64,000 nucleotides of DNA from positions 2,358,001 through 2,422,000 of the forward strand of contig NZ_CP116887.1 in assembly GCF_028421645.1 (NCBI RefSeq). The letters are read 5' to 3'. A model generated the notes under the pieces. That model was not told where the DNA came from, made no database searches, and saw only the letters and a program-made list of their open reading frames with translations. This document shows, piece after piece, positions 33,497 to 42,604 of the stretch (the stretch's first letter is position 1; every line of letters starts with the position of its first letter). Origin of the DNA: Aneurinibacillus sp. Ricciae_BoGa-3 (GTDB taxonomy: Bacteria > Bacillota > Bacilli > Aneurinibacillales > Aneurinibacillaceae). Made by a program: the position numbers and the translations under genes.

Positions 33497-34669
33497 ATGG
33501 CTGTTGTTGATAAACGGGAGAAAGATACACGTCCTTATTTTGAGGAAGAGCATCTGATGTTTCGTGATTCACTGCGAAAGTTTCTTGAGAAGGAAGCCGT
33601 GCCGTACTTCGATGAATGGGAAAAAAACGGATTCGTTCCCCGCTCTTTCTGGAGTAAATTAGGCGAAAACGGTTTTCTTTGCCCGTAGGTGGATGAGAAG
33701 TACGGTGGGCTCGGAGTCGATTTTGGTTTTTCCGTCATTGTAAATGAAGAAATGGAACGGGTAGGAACTGGACTCACCGGTATTGGCTTACATAGTGATA
33801 TTGTTGTGCCGTATATTGCTTCTTATGGCACCGAAGAGCAAAAGCAAAAATATCTGCCAGGCTGCCTAAGTGGAGACATTATCACAGCCATCGCGATGAC
33901 AGAGCCCGGAACAGGCTCCGATCTGGCCGCTGTACGTACGACAGCGGTAAAACAAGATGACTTCTATGTACTTAACGGACAGAAAACATTCATCACGAAT
34001 GGGATTCAAGCCGACCTGTTAGTCGTCGTATGCAAAACGAATCCCCAGGCAAAACCACCCCATAAAGGCATAAGTTTACTGCTTGTAGAGCGCAATACGC
34101 CAGGCTTCTCCCACGGTCGAAAGCTTGATAAAATTGGGCTTCGCAGCAGCGATACGGCTGAATTAATTTTTGAAGATGCTCGGGTGCCTGCGTCCAACCT
34201 GCTTGGTGAAGAGGGACAAGGATTTGTTTATTTGATGGAAAAACTCCAGCAGGAGCGATTGTGTGTGGCCATTTCCGCACAGGTGGCGGCAGAAGAAATG
34301 TTCGATATGACGCTTCAGTATGTAAAGGAGCGTGAAGCGTTCGGCCAGCTGATTGGCAAGTTTCAGCATACGCAGTTTACGGTGGCAGAGATGGCAACTG
34401 AAATACAGATGGGCCGCACGTTTCTGGATAACTTAATTGCCAAGCACATGCTGGCCATGAATGTTGTCACCGAAGTTTCGATGGCTAAGTGGTGGATCAC
34501 CGATATGGCCAAACGTATAGCAGGCAAATGCATGCAGCTGCACGGCGGTTACGGCTACATGGAAGAGTATAAGATCGCCCGCCGCTACCGGGATATTCCG
34601 GTGTCTGCGATTTACGCAGGTACGAATGAAGTGATGAAGATGATCATCGCGAAAAATCTAGGTTTATAG
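33497..34669 (+). pseudogene. Acyl-CoA dehydrogenase interrupted by an in-frame amber codon
   Basis: The frame is open from ATG 33497 (after GAGGAGG) to 34669 except for TAG at 33686-33688, codon 64. Both sides are normal acyl-CoA dehydrogenase sequence: N-terminal LRKFLEKEAVPYFDEWEKNG, then after the stop VDEKYGGLGVDFGF, AMTEPGTGSDLA (FAD/substrate contact), REAFGQLIGKFQ, and the catalytic glutamate in YAGTNEVMKM. Length without the stop is 390, normal for the family. CAG to TAG would be a single change. A GTG directly after the stop has no ribosome-binding site. It is either a recent pseudogene, a readthrough gene or a base error. Confidence 0.85.
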
Positions 34670-34688
34670 GGAAGAAGGAGAGGATTGT

Positions 34689-35840
34689 ATGAGGGAAGTC
34701 GTTATTGTTGAAGCGGTTCGCACGCCAGTTGGGCGCCGGGGAGGTGCATTAAGCAGCATGCGACCTGACGATTTAGCGGCGGCGGCACTGAAGGAAGTTG
34801 TCGAGAGGGCCGGCATACCACCGGAAGTGGTTGAAGATGTTATCATGGGCTGCGTTTCCCAATCCGGCGAACAGGCAGGTGACATCGCGCGAGTAGCCGC
34901 ACTGCTCGCCGGATACCCCATTGAAGTGCCCGGTGTAACCATTGACCGCCAGTGCGGTTCCAGCCAGCAGGCTGTGCATTTTGCATCGCAGGCGATCTTA
35001 AGCGGGGATATGGACGTCGTGGTCGCAGCCGGAGTCGAGAGCATGTCCCGCGTCCCGATGTTTTCAAATTTACAGGGAGCTGAATGGAATCAAGCATTAA
35101 CTGAGCGCTTTGGCGGCTTTAATCAAGGTATTTCGGCAGAAAAGATGGTGCAAAAGTGGGGGTTTTCCCGCCGTCAGTTGGACGAATTTTCCTTAAAAAG
35201 TCACGCTAAAGCTCTAAATGCGCAAGAAGAAGGACGTTTTGATCGTGAAATCATGCCGCTCGAAGTTGTGCTGTCAGACGGAACTAAGGCTGTAATGAAA
35301 CATGACGAAGGCCCACGCCGGGGGACCACCCTTGAGAAACTTGGAACGTTGAAACCTGCTTTTCTGGAAAGTGGAACGATTCATGCGGGCAATGCCAGCC
35401 AGATAAGCGATGGAGCAGCCGCCATCCTGTTGATGTCGAGGGAGAAGGCCGAAGTGTTAGGAATCAAACCGCGCTTCCGGGTTGTGGCCCGATCAGTGAT
35501 TGGCTCAGACCCTGAATTAATGCTAACAGGCCCCATCGCAGCCACGTATAAAGTGCTTGACAAAGCTGGATTGACCATTCGGGATATGGATCTATACGAA
35601 GTCAATGAAGCTTTTGCTCCGGTACCGCTTGCCTGGCTGCAAGAGACGGGGGCTGACCCGGCTAAATTGAATCCGAATGGAGGCGCGATCGCACTAGGCC
35701 ATCCGCTTGGAGCTAGTGGCGCGCGCGTTATGGTGACGCTGCTTTACGAATTAGAGCGAACGGGCGTGCGGTATGGGCTGCAGGCTATTTGTGAAGGGCA
35801 TGGCATGGCGAATGCTACCATTATAGAGCGTCTGGATTAG
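34689..35840 (+). CDS. Acetyl-CoA acetyltransferase (thiolase)
   Basis: The 383-residue thiolase has the acylation cysteine in DRQCGSSQQAVH, the NEAFAPVPLAW active-site segment, GGAIALGHPLGASGAR with the catalytic histidine, and the C-terminal cysteine in AICEGHGMANA. The position of Gly-His-Gly in that last motif matches degradative thiolases. It catalyses thiolysis of 3-ketoacyl-CoA or the reverse condensation. It lies 19 bp after the acyl-CoA dehydrogenase gene behind AAGGAGAGG, in the same operon. Confidence 0.92.
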   Translation: MREVVIVEAVRTPVGRRGGALSSMRPDDLAAAALKEVVERAGIPPEVVEDVIMGCVSQSGEQAGDIARVAALLAGYPIEVPGVTIDRQCGSSQQAVHFASQAILSGDMDVVVAAGVESMSRVPMFSNLQGAEWNQALTERFGGFNQGISAEKMVQKWGFSRRQLDEFSLKSHAKALNAQEEGRFDREIMPLEVVLSDGTKAVMKHDEGPRRGTTLEKLGTLKPAFLESGTIHAGNASQISDGAAAILLMSREKAEVLGIKPRFRVVARSVIGSDPELMLTGPIAATYKVLDKAGLTIRDMDLYEVNEAFAPVPLAWLQETGADPAKLNPNGGAIALGHPLGASGARVMVTLLYELERTGVRYGLQAICEGHGMANATIIERLD

Positions 35841-35868
35841 TGGAAAGTCTAAGAACATAAATCCCAAA

Positions 35869-35897
35869 AAAACAGCCTTAGCAATTAAGGCTGTTTT
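35869..35897. terminator. Bidirectional terminator
   Basis: AAAACAGCCTTA and TAAGGCTGTTTT form a 12-bp stem with a five-base loop between the thiolase and endopeptidase genes. Confidence 0.9.
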
Positions 35898-35914
35898 CCT
35901 TCTCATTTCTAATG

Positions 35915-36742
35915 TTACTTGATATAACGCTTGGCTCCCGCGTAGCAAGCGCTGTAATAAGCATCGCCAAACACGTTTGTAATTTGCACGCCATTTTGCG
36001 GATCTGTGTCAGCATCGATCATTTGGTCGTTACCGAGGTAGATGCCAACATGTGTAATGGTAGCCGAACCATGTTCTTTGAAGAACACCAGGTCTCCTCT
36101 GCGCAAATCATTTTTTGCTACAGGGGTTCCAGATTGAAACTGCATGCTTGCTTTGTGAGGAAGGCTAATTCCGTATTTTCCAAACACATACTGCGTGAGT
36201 CCAGAACAGTCCAGGCCGACCCATGGAGACGATCCTCCCCATACATATGGCGTCCCCAATTGATCTTTTGCAAGCGCGATAATCCCTTCGATTTTCGTCT
36301 TCGAATCAGAAACTTTGGAGGGGGAAGCGGGAGCGGTTGGGATATTTAGAACAAGCCCCGGATATATACTGGTAGGATCTTTTACTTTTGGATTGGCTGT
36401 AACCAAATAGGAGTAATTAACGGAGAATTTCTGAGAGATTTTCCAAAAGGTGTCATTGGGTTGTACGGTATATGTCTTCCTTGAAACCGCACTAGCTGGT
36501 GTTACGCCATTCATGGGTTTATGGCCTGCAGGAAGGCTGATCCTTAATCCGTGATATAGATTTTTCGGATTTACCAATGGATTTGCAGATGTTAAGGCAG
36601 ATACACTCACACCAGCACGTTGGGCAATTGAAGAAAATACATCACCATCGGCTACGGTATACTGGTCATAAGTTGCTGCATAGCTTGTGGCAGGCCATAG
36701 TGACAGCGCTAGCAAAGCTCCTAAAAATAGTTTCTTTTTCAT
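35915..36742 (-). CDS. Secreted LysM-NlpC/P60 cell-wall endopeptidase
   Basis: ATG at 36742 follows a GGGGGGAATCT sequence; longer upstream starts lack a signal peptide. The 275-residue protein has a signal peptide cleaved near ATSYAA (about 22), two LysM peptidoglycan-binding domains (about 25-71 and 90-135), a Ser/Pro linker, and an NlpC/P60 domain (150-275). Catalytic Cys179 lies in GLDCSGL and His231 in THVGIYLG. It cleaves gamma-D-Glu-DAP stem-peptide bonds, similar to LytE/LytF/CwlS. It is monocistronic. Confidence 0.92.
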   Translation of the reverse strand: MKKKLFLGALLALSLWPATSYAATYDQYTVADGDVFSSIAQRAGVSVSALTSANPLVNPKNLYHGLRISLPAGHKPMNGVTPASAVSRKTYTVQPNDTFWKISQKFSVNYSYLVTANPKVKDPTSIYPGLVLNIPTAPASPSKVSDSKTKIEGIIALAKDQLGTPYVWGGSSPWVGLDCSGLTQYVFGKYGISLPHKASMQFQSGTPVAKNDLRRGDLVFFKEHGSATITHVGIYLGNDQMIDADTDPQNGVQITNVFGDAYYSACYAGAKRYIK

Positions 36743-37065
36743 AGATTCCCCCCCAGGTGTTGTTGACATAGTTGGATTAATTCTATGTACGTAACCAACA
36801 TAACACGAATGGAGCATAAGGATAATCCATCAAAAAATGGCAAGTAACCCAACCACAATGAATCGTACTTTAAATCGCCGTATATGCCGGGGATAAAGTA
36901 GTGGACCTAATATTTTGTTAATTAGAGCAGCTTCCATCGTTCATCGTCGAATAGTAAAACTGTATAAATGTAATGAAATTTATTGATCGGTGATTTATAA
37001 TAACGAAGCCGTTATTCGGGTCTACGCACAAGTTGGATTTAAAAATACACACAGGAGGTAAAGCG

Positions 37066-37437
37066 GTGGAAAAAGCAAACAACGCACGAATAGCTCATGA
37101 GTTTAGCAATATTGTTAGAGAAATACGAAAAACACACGTAGGAAAAGGCCCGACCCATATTATAACCCGGTTTGTAGGTTCGTGGGCAATTTGTGAGATG
37201 AAGGGTAATCTTACCAGTGTAGAAAAGTTTATGAGCCGTACCCCCGAGGGCCAGCGGATGATCCATGCCACCCGCACGGAGTTTATAAAGAACATTTATG
37301 ATGACTTATCTGTAGGCAAGCCTCTTGAGGAGCTTGTCAAAGCCAAAATGGTTACTCTTTTTGTTGATTTTCGCTTTGAATTGGATACAGCGATGACCGT
37401 TTATGTGTTCGATCGGCCATTAGAACTAGACAGCTAA
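37066..37437 (+). CDS. DUF2294 family protein
   Basis: GTG at 37066 follows AGGAGGT with six-base spacing. The 123-residue protein matches the DUF2294 pattern: FSNIVREIRKTHVGKGPTHI, then VGSWAICEMKGNLTSVEKF, and VDFRFELDTAMTVYVFDRPL. Members are often near Na+/bicarbonate or CO2-related genes but function is not established. Here it is alone with a strong sporulation/oxidative gene neighbourhood that says little. The long hairpin at 37608 may be its terminator. Confidence 0.78.
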   Translation: MEKANNARIAHEFSNIVREIRKTHVGKGPTHIITRFVGSWAICEMKGNLTSVEKFMSRTPEGQRMIHATRTEFIKNIYDDLSVGKPLEELVKAKMVTLFVDFRFELDTAMTVYVFDRPLELDS

Positions 37438-37607
37438 CAAAAATGTGTCTATAATGTTACATATATCATCATTCTGTTTATACCATTTTAAACGAGCTCA
37501 GTAAGTTGGTGGACGGATTGCAGATACAACGCATTCTTTCTACTTCTTATTACTTGTTTTGCAACGGTGACGGGCTGGCTATGGGTACTAAAGTGCCGAA
37601 GGTTATT

Positions 37608-37669
37608 CCATCATAAAATAGTAGAGAAGGACAAGGCGCCTTTTCCAACTGTTTTATGATGGTTTTTTT
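37608..37669 (+). terminator. Long hairpin followed by T run
   Basis: CCATCATAAAA and TTTTATGATGG form an 11-bp outer stem around 33 bases that include the palindrome AAGGCGCCTT; seven T follow. It may end the DUF2294 transcript or attenuate a longer one. Confidence 0.75.
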
Positions 37670-37754
37670 ATGTTTTCTGAACAATCGCACGAATAAAACC
37701 GAGCACAGTGGGCAGCCATAAACCATTGGTATAAATAAGTTAGGGGGTATGTGT

Positions 37755-37814
37755 ATGTATAGTACGCAGGCAAAGCTTTCCGTCCCGCTGGGGCTTTTGC
37801 AAGAAATGGGCTAG
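37755..37814 (+). CDS. Possible 19-codon leader peptide
   Basis: ATG at 37755 follows TAGGGGG seven bases upstream and encodes MYSTQAKLSVPLGLLQEMG before TAG. It lies 54 bp ahead of the FNT transporter. It could be a leader peptide or the stump of a lost gene. Confidence 0.3.
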   Translation: MYSTQAKLSVPLGLLQEMG

Positions 37815-37868
37815 AGACTAAAAAAAACAGTGTAGAAGGTACACTAAACAGAGGATAGGATGGTTATA

Positions 37869-38684
37869 ATGGCTTTTCACTCACCACAACAAATTGCAAA
37901 TAAAGCAGTAGAAGCAGGACTCAAGAAATCGTCGATGTCTGTTTCTAATATGCTTATACTCGGATTTCTTGCCGGGGCTTTTATTGCCCTTGGATTCTTA
38001 CTTGATATTCGCACGATCGGCAATCTGCCTAAAGCATGGGGCAGCTTCGGATCTTTTCTAGGGGGAGCTGTTTTCCCACTTGGCCTAGTACTAGTAGTCA
38101 TTGCGGGCGCCGAACTGTTAACAGGAAACATGATGGCATTGCCTGTGGCTCTGCTTTCTAAGAAGATAACAGTTGGACAAATCATTCGCAATTGGTTCTG
38201 GATTCTGATCAGCAACTTTGTCGGAGCAGTGTTTGTTGCTTATTTCTTTGGTCATGTAGTGGGGCTGACAGAGACCGGTACTTTCCTGGCCAAGACGGTC
38301 TCGATTGCACAAGCGAAACTTCATGATTCATTCTTCCAGGCGTTTGTTTCGGCAGTTGGCTGTAACTGGCTTGTTGCGCTTGCTGTATGGCTAGCTTATG
38401 GAGCTGAAGACCTTGGGGGTAAAATGCTCGGTATCTGGTTCCCGGTTATGGCATTTGTTACAATCGGCTTCCAGCACGTGGTTGCCAATATGTTTGTTAT
38501 CCCGGCAGCGATTTTCGCGGGCAAAGCAACATGGGCAGAATACTTTACGAACTTTGTTCCAGTTTTCCTTGGCAACCTTGTAGGCGGGGCCATTTTTGTA
38601 GCGGGTGCCTATTGGTTTGCGTATCTGCGTCAGGATAAAACTATGCAGGAGCAGCAACAAGAATATCAAAAGAAAGTTTCGTAA
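37869..38684 (+). CDS. Formate/nitrite transporter family channel (copy 1)
   Basis: ATG at 37869 follows AGGATAGGATGG. The 271-residue protein has six transmembrane helices. FNT signatures are MLILGFLAGAFIALGFLLD (helix 1), GAELLTGNMM (first broken helix) and GFQHVVANMFVIPAAIF with the pore histidine. These pentameric channels conduct formate, nitrite or hydrosulfide. The long polar Gln-rich tail is specific to this copy. A second, very similar gene lies at 42605-43399. Confidence 0.9.
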   Translation: MAFHSPQQIANKAVEAGLKKSSMSVSNMLILGFLAGAFIALGFLLDIRTIGNLPKAWGSFGSFLGGAVFPLGLVLVVIAGAELLTGNMMALPVALLSKKITVGQIIRNWFWILISNFVGAVFVAYFFGHVVGLTETGTFLAKTVSIAQAKLHDSFFQAFVSAVGCNWLVALAVWLAYGAEDLGGKMLGIWFPVMAFVTIGFQHVVANMFVIPAAIFAGKATWAEYFTNFVPVFLGNLVGGAIFVAGAYWFAYLRQDKTMQEQQQEYQKKVS

Positions 38685-38726
38685 GAATGATTTTGCCAAT
38701 TCAATCCATTCAATAGTGTTTAGATG

Positions 38727-38760
38727 AAACATCGCTGGGCTCCTGCCCGCGATGTTTTCT
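38727..38760 (+). terminator. Terminator after FNT copy 1
   Basis: AAACATCGC and GCGATGTTT pair, with a further GGG/CCC inside, followed by T. Confidence 0.82.
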
Positions 38761-38793
38761 TTTGCTATAATGAACGAGGGAGGAGGGGTTGGT

Positions 38794-38955
38794 ATGTGGG
38801 CAGTGTTAAGTCTTGTTGGATTGTTGGGGATGTTTGTGTTTGGAATTTTGGCGATGGTCGCTTCTTTACGAAACAAGCCCGCAATCACCTATTATAAAGT
38901 TACTTTGATAAGCTTCGTCGTTCTCATTATCTCGCTTATTTACTATAAAAGATGA
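38794..38955 (+). CDS. 53-residue small membrane protein
   Basis: ATG at 38794 follows GGGAGGAGGGG. Two hydrophobic helices (WAVLSLVGLLGMFVFGILAM and VTLISFVVLIISLIYY) are joined by a short loop LRNKPAITYYK. The basic end suggests both termini lie inside. A terminator follows closely. Family unknown. Confidence 0.65.
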   Translation: MWAVLSLVGLLGMFVFGILAMVASLRNKPAITYYKVTLISFVVLIISLIYYKR

Positions 38956-38969
38956 AACTACGAAGTCCA

Positions 38970-39006
38970 GGCGCCTATTCCGTACACGGAATGAGCGCCT
39001 TTTTTC
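38970..39006 (+). terminator. Terminator after the 53-residue gene
   Basis: GGCGC/GCGCC with inner ATTCCGT/ACGGAAT pairing around a short loop, followed by six T. Confidence 0.85.
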
Positions 39007-39154
39007 GTTTTATAAAAAATTTCCGTGGTTAATTTTCGTGTAAAATTGTAAGTAACGATAAAATAATAGCCAGGTTGTTGAATGGTAAAAACTTCTTTAT
39101 ACTTAAAGTAAAGTCGGCTTATCCAATCTGAATTGAAGGAAGGAAGATCGCCTT

Positions 39155-39619
39155 ATGAAGATTATGGATTTTATGATTAAAGATGTTATTTCCGTGCAAG
39201 AGACAGCGAGCGTTAAAGAGTTATTGCAGACACTCGTAAACCACAAAGTGGGAGGTGTCCCGGTGCTTAATGCAGAAGGAAAACTAACGGGCATGGTTAG
39301 CGATGGCGATATTATCCGTTTTATGAAACCGAAAGACCAGCGGGTTTATGACTTTTTCTCCTATGTAGTGATGACGAACCCGGAGACTCTTGAAGCAACC
39401 GTCGATCGTAAACTGGAACAAAATGTAACGAAAGTCATGAAAAAAACCGGTTTGTTCACAGTGGCGCCGGAAGACGACCTGGAGAAAGCGATGACGATTT
39501 TTTCCACCCATCACTTTAAAAAAATACCGGTTATAGACGCACAGAAAAATGTTGCCGGAGTAGTGAGCCGCGGGGACATCATCAGGCAGTTGGCCCAGTT
39601 TATTCTAAACGCAAAGTAA
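39155..39619 (+). CDS. Tandem CBS-domain protein
   Basis: The 154-residue protein is two CBS domains: the first has VKELLQTLVNHKVGGVPVLN and GMVSDGDIIRF, the second DLEKAMTIFSTHHFKKIPVI and GVVSRGDIIRQLAQ. A 30-residue insert between the halves (KPKDQRVYDFFSYVVM...) is typical of a Bacillales subgroup. CBS pairs bind adenine nucleotides and sense energy status; stand-alone forms regulate unknown partners. It is monocistronic with a terminator. Confidence 0.88.
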   Translation: MKIMDFMIKDVISVQETASVKELLQTLVNHKVGGVPVLNAEGKLTGMVSDGDIIRFMKPKDQRVYDFFSYVVMTNPETLEATVDRKLEQNVTKVMKKTGLFTVAPEDDLEKAMTIFSTHHFKKIPVIDAQKNVAGVVSRGDIIRQLAQFILNAK

Positions 39620-39653
39620 GATCATTCAAGACAAATGCGAACAAAACGTTAAC

Positions 39654-39690
39654 AAAACCATCGCAGAGAGGCGACAGCGATGGTTTTTTT
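39654..39690. terminator. Terminator after the CBS gene
   Basis: AAAACCATCGC and GCGATGGTTTT flank a short loop; T7 follows. Confidence 0.9.
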
Positions 39691-39736
39691 CAATAGCAAA
39701 ATCCATCTGACGCCCCCCAGAGGAGCTGCCTGTATT

Positions 39737-40573
39737 TTATGGGCGGATTTGAATGACCGGACCGATCTGGGCATAAACGAGCGTGTTCCCATCGGCAATT
39801 ACACCTGCACTCCGCTCCCCTGTGATAAGGTCAAACTGAGCCAGATAGGCGAAGTCAGGCCGGACTGCTTCATCCACAAGAAAAGCAGATACGGTGGCTC
39901 CTGCGAAGCGGTATTGATTCAGGGAGGCAATTACCCCTTTTTTTGTTTTTATACCAATGCCATGTGCAAAGTACGTATCATTATCCAATAAAATTACATT
40001 TTCCCCCTGCCACTCCGGTGTTTCCGGATTATATTCAGGATTTTTAAAATACAGAGCGTCTCCCGGAAGGTAATCGGATTGCCCGGCGAAGGTTTTTATG
40101 AGGTGTAAATGTTTGTCGTATGTTCCGTCGAACAGGTAAAGAGAAGCAAAGTGGTTATTAAAACTTTCCGCACCAATCGTATCGATCAGGGCTTTATAAT
40201 ACACAATGACAATGGATGTGGTGCATTCGAATGCATATTTCCAGCCGCTTTTAAAAATATCATTGATACCAGCGGAGGGTGTAGCCGTTTGATTCAACAG
40301 AAAACCGCCCTCATCTGTGCGTGTCCAGTAGGCAGCATTGCATTTAGACTTGTCAAACACTGCGAATTCGGAACCGCTCACCGCAAGCCTCCTGGCGGCA
40401 GACACCGTACTGCTCCTAAGTTTTATCTCAAATTTTAATAGGGATAGAGAAGGATAGTTATATACGATTTGGCTTTCAGCCAGCCGATTTAGGATTTTCC
40501 GCTGCAGGCTGCTTGCTGGCAACTCCTGGTCAAGTGTGTTAATATCAACCGATGTGTCTGAAATCTGAATCAT
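39737..40573 (-). CDS. tgl: Protein-glutamine gamma-glutamyltransferase (spore coat transglutaminase)
   Basis: The 278-residue protein matches Bacillus Tgl throughout, including SLLKFEIKLRSSTVSAAR, AYWTRTDEGGFLL and the active-site segment YAFECTTSIVIVYY with Cys117 (Cys116 in B. subtilis). YFAHGIGI, with the conserved histidine, follows GENVILLDNDT. The C-terminus extends about 30 residues beyond the B. subtilis enzyme. It crosslinks spore coat proteins (GerQ, YeeK) through glutamyl-lysine bonds during late sporulation. A GGAGGGAGATCA ribosome-binding site precedes it. Confidence 0.92.
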   Translation of the reverse strand: MIQISDTSVDINTLDQELPASSLQRKILNRLAESQIVYNYPSLSLLKFEIKLRSSTVSAARRLAVSGSEFAVFDKSKCNAAYWTRTDEGGFLLNQTATPSAGINDIFKSGWKYAFECTTSIVIVYYKALIDTIGAESFNNHFASLYLFDGTYDKHLHLIKTFAGQSDYLPGDALYFKNPEYNPETPEWQGENVILLDNDTYFAHGIGIKTKKGVIASLNQYRFAGATVSAFLVDEAVRPDFAYLAQFDLITGERSAGVIADGNTLVYAQIGPVIQIRP

Positions 40574-40697
40574 TGATCTCCCTCCTGATTCAGTATAGAA
40601 GCTTTACGGGTAAAAAATTTAGGATGTGAATGCCCTAAATAGAATATATTCAATAGTGAAACAATTATTTCTAATCGAATGAAAAGGAGATTACCCT

Positions 40698-41861
40698 ATG
40701 CAAAATTTCTTATTTCATAAGTTTTTTAGCGGGATTAAAGGTGCTGACTTTCAAGTAACGTATTTAGATGGAACAACAGAAAAGTATGGAACGGGTGATC
40801 CTCGCTTCACTCTTGTTTTTCGTGATAAGATCTCGCTAACTGAGTTAACGAAAAATCCGGTGCTTACGTTTGGTGAAGCCTATATGAACGGTGCCGTGGA
40901 TATTGATGGATCTATTGAAGAGATTATCCGGGCAGCCAACATGAACAAGAGTATTTTTTGGAGCAAGACCCTTTCCAAGCTCGCTGTCCTGCCTAACTTG
41001 CGCAAGCAAAAAGAAAATGTACAATACCATTATGATTTAGGAAATGATTTTTATTCGTTATGGCTTGATGAAACGATGAGTTACTCCTGTGCCTATTTTC
41101 GTACCCCAGAAGATACGCTTGAACAAGCGCAGCTGCAAAAAATTGACCACGTTCTGAAGAAACTGCAGCTAAAAGAGAGGGAAACCCTTCTCGATATCGG
41201 CAGCGGCTGGGGCTGGCTTATTATCCGAGCGGCTCAGCAGTACGGAGTTAAATCTACTGGTGTAACCCTAAGCGAGGAGCAGTACAAGAAGACGAAAGAG
41301 CGTATAGCGGAGCTTGGGCTGGAAAACCAGGTTGATGTGCAGCTGCTTGACTACCGGGCCCTGGCTAAAACAGGCAGGAAGTTTGATAAAATTTCAAGCG
41401 TGGGCATGTTTGAACATGTGGAACAGGCTTACTATCCAGACTTTATGAAGTCGGTTCAAACGATGCTAAAGGATCAAGGGTTAATGCTGCTGCACACCAT
41501 TACTCACCCCACTGAAGAACCGAGTGATCCGTGGATTGAGAAATATATATTCCCGGGCGGGTACATTCCTTCATTCCGTGAAATCATTCAGCTCTTGCCT
41601 GAGTATGATTTCCATTTAATTGATGCAGAAAGTTTGCGGCTGCATTATGCAAAGACACTTGATAACTGGGCGGAAAGGTTTGAAAACCACGTAGAGACAG
41701 TGAAAGGGATGTACGGTGAAAGGTTCGTACGCATGTGGCGCCTGTACCTGAATGCAGCTGCCGCTTCTTTTCGACTTAGCGGGCTTAACATTCACCAAAT
41801 TTTATTTTCTAAGGGCCTCAACAATAATCTTGAAATCACACGTGATTATATGTACAGGTAA
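40698..41861 (+). CDS. cfa: Cyclopropane-fatty-acyl-phospholipid synthase
   Basis: The 387-residue protein has a lipid-binding N-terminal region and a class I SAM methyltransferase domain. NVQYHYDLGNDFYSLWLDE, then MSYSCAYF, is the Cfa hallmark; SAM binding is LLDIGSGWGWL; FEHV and HTITHP carry catalytic residues. It converts unsaturated membrane acyl chains to cyclopropane forms using S-adenosylmethionine, a stress and stationary-phase response. The start follows AAAAGGAGA. It is monocistronic. Confidence 0.93.
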   Translation: MQNFLFHKFFSGIKGADFQVTYLDGTTEKYGTGDPRFTLVFRDKISLTELTKNPVLTFGEAYMNGAVDIDGSIEEIIRAANMNKSIFWSKTLSKLAVLPNLRKQKENVQYHYDLGNDFYSLWLDETMSYSCAYFRTPEDTLEQAQLQKIDHVLKKLQLKERETLLDIGSGWGWLIIRAAQQYGVKSTGVTLSEEQYKKTKERIAELGLENQVDVQLLDYRALAKTGRKFDKISSVGMFEHVEQAYYPDFMKSVQTMLKDQGLMLLHTITHPTEEPSDPWIEKYIFPGGYIPSFREIIQLLPEYDFHLIDAESLRLHYAKTLDNWAERFENHVETVKGMYGERFVRMWRLYLNAAAASFRLSGLNIHQILFSKGLNNNLEITRDYMYR

Positions 41862-41918
41862 AGGGATTGCAGCCGGTTGTATTCGGTATGGCTGTCCGCT
41901 TATAATGGATGAATACTA

Positions 41919-41943
41919 AAGAGAACTGTATTTGCGTTCTCTT
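41919..41943 (+). terminator. Weak hairpin after cfa
   Basis: AAGAGAAC and GTTCTCTT pair around TGTATTTGC. Only a short T-poor tail follows, so termination is uncertain. Confidence 0.45.
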
Positions 41944-41983
41944 GTCTATATTATCATCAAAGATGCAGGGGGACTGACGTAAA

Positions 41984-42181
41984 ATGGCTGATGAGCCCAA
42001 CACTCAAAACGAACACCGTAAAAAGATTAGTTTACAGGAGGCAATCAAACAAAGGCTGGCGGAAAAAAAGCAGAGCCAGGGTGCTGATATCTCGGCCAAC
42101 AAGTTAAAAGCAGGCAATCAAAAAGTTAAAAGCCAGCAGACGAAGAAGGCGAACAACCAGCGCAGGCGAACCGGAGTGTAG
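41984..42181 (+). CDS. Small basic hypothetical protein, 65 residues
   Basis: ATG at 41984 follows AGGGGGACTGACG. The protein is Lys/Gln-rich and probably disordered: ISLQEAIKQRLAEKKQSQGA is the only likely helix, and the tail TKKANNQRRRTGV is strongly basic, suggesting nucleic acid binding. The stop is two bases before the ywbE start, so the two are coupled. Family unknown. Confidence 0.6.
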   Translation: MADEPNTQNEHRKKISLQEAIKQRLAEKKQSQGADISANKLKAGNQKVKSQQTKKANNQRRRTGV

Positions 42182-42183
42182 TT

Positions 42184-42381
42184 ATGAATGGACAGAACCG
42201 CAAAGACATTCATCCGGGACTTGAAGTTGACATTGTATTAAAGAAGGATCAGCGCACTGGCATAAGGACAAGAGGGATTGTTAAAGACATCCTAACGAAT
42301 TCGAGTTTTCATCCGCATGGGATTAAAGTCCGCCTGCGGGATGGACAAGTAGGAAGAGTACAGGAAATCATCAATGAATAA
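42184..42381 (+). CDS. ywbE: YwbE family protein
   Basis: The 65-residue protein matches the YwbE pattern: RKDIHPGLEVDIVLKKDQRT, then GIVKDILTNSSFHPHGIKVRL and GQVGRVQEI. This is a small beta-barrel-like domain found widely in bacteria and of unknown function, possibly RNA-binding. It lies two bases after the basic 65-residue gene, and GGAGTGTAG within that gene's end serves as ribosome-binding site. Confidence 0.88.
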   Translation: MNGQNRKDIHPGLEVDIVLKKDQRTGIRTRGIVKDILTNSSFHPHGIKVRLRDGQVGRVQEIINE

Positions 42382-42386
42382 GTAGG

Positions 42387-42418
42387 AAAACCGCCTAATC
42401 TGGGCGGTTTTTGCTTTT
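42387..42418 (+). terminator. Terminator after ywbE
   Basis: AAAACCGCC and GGCGGTTTT with a seven-base loop, then TTGCTTTT. Confidence 0.88.
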
Positions 42419-42604
42419 ATAAGGATTACTATTTTGTTATCAATAAGCATTGGCTGCTGTGATAGTATGACGGCAGAGCTGAAAGGACAGGCTAATGAAA
42501 ATGAAATAGGAAGAAAAAGGGACTGCATACTGGATTGATTTAAGTGAGTCCGGTAAGGGAAAGAAAGGGTAGATAAAAAGCAACAAGAAAAGGAGGGAAG
42601 GTTA

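Larger units (their letters stand above)
37438..37868. other. Long leader region before the first FNT gene
   Basis: The 431-bp gap holds a long-armed terminator hairpin (37608-37669) and a short frame with a good ribosome-binding site (37755-37814). I did not recognise a known riboswitch class. Confidence 0.5.

Noticed and set aside
33689..34669. Separate acyl-CoA dehydrogenase gene starting at the GTG after the amber codon
   Set aside because: No ribosome-binding site; the first 63 codons before the TAG are normal N-terminal family sequence in the same frame.
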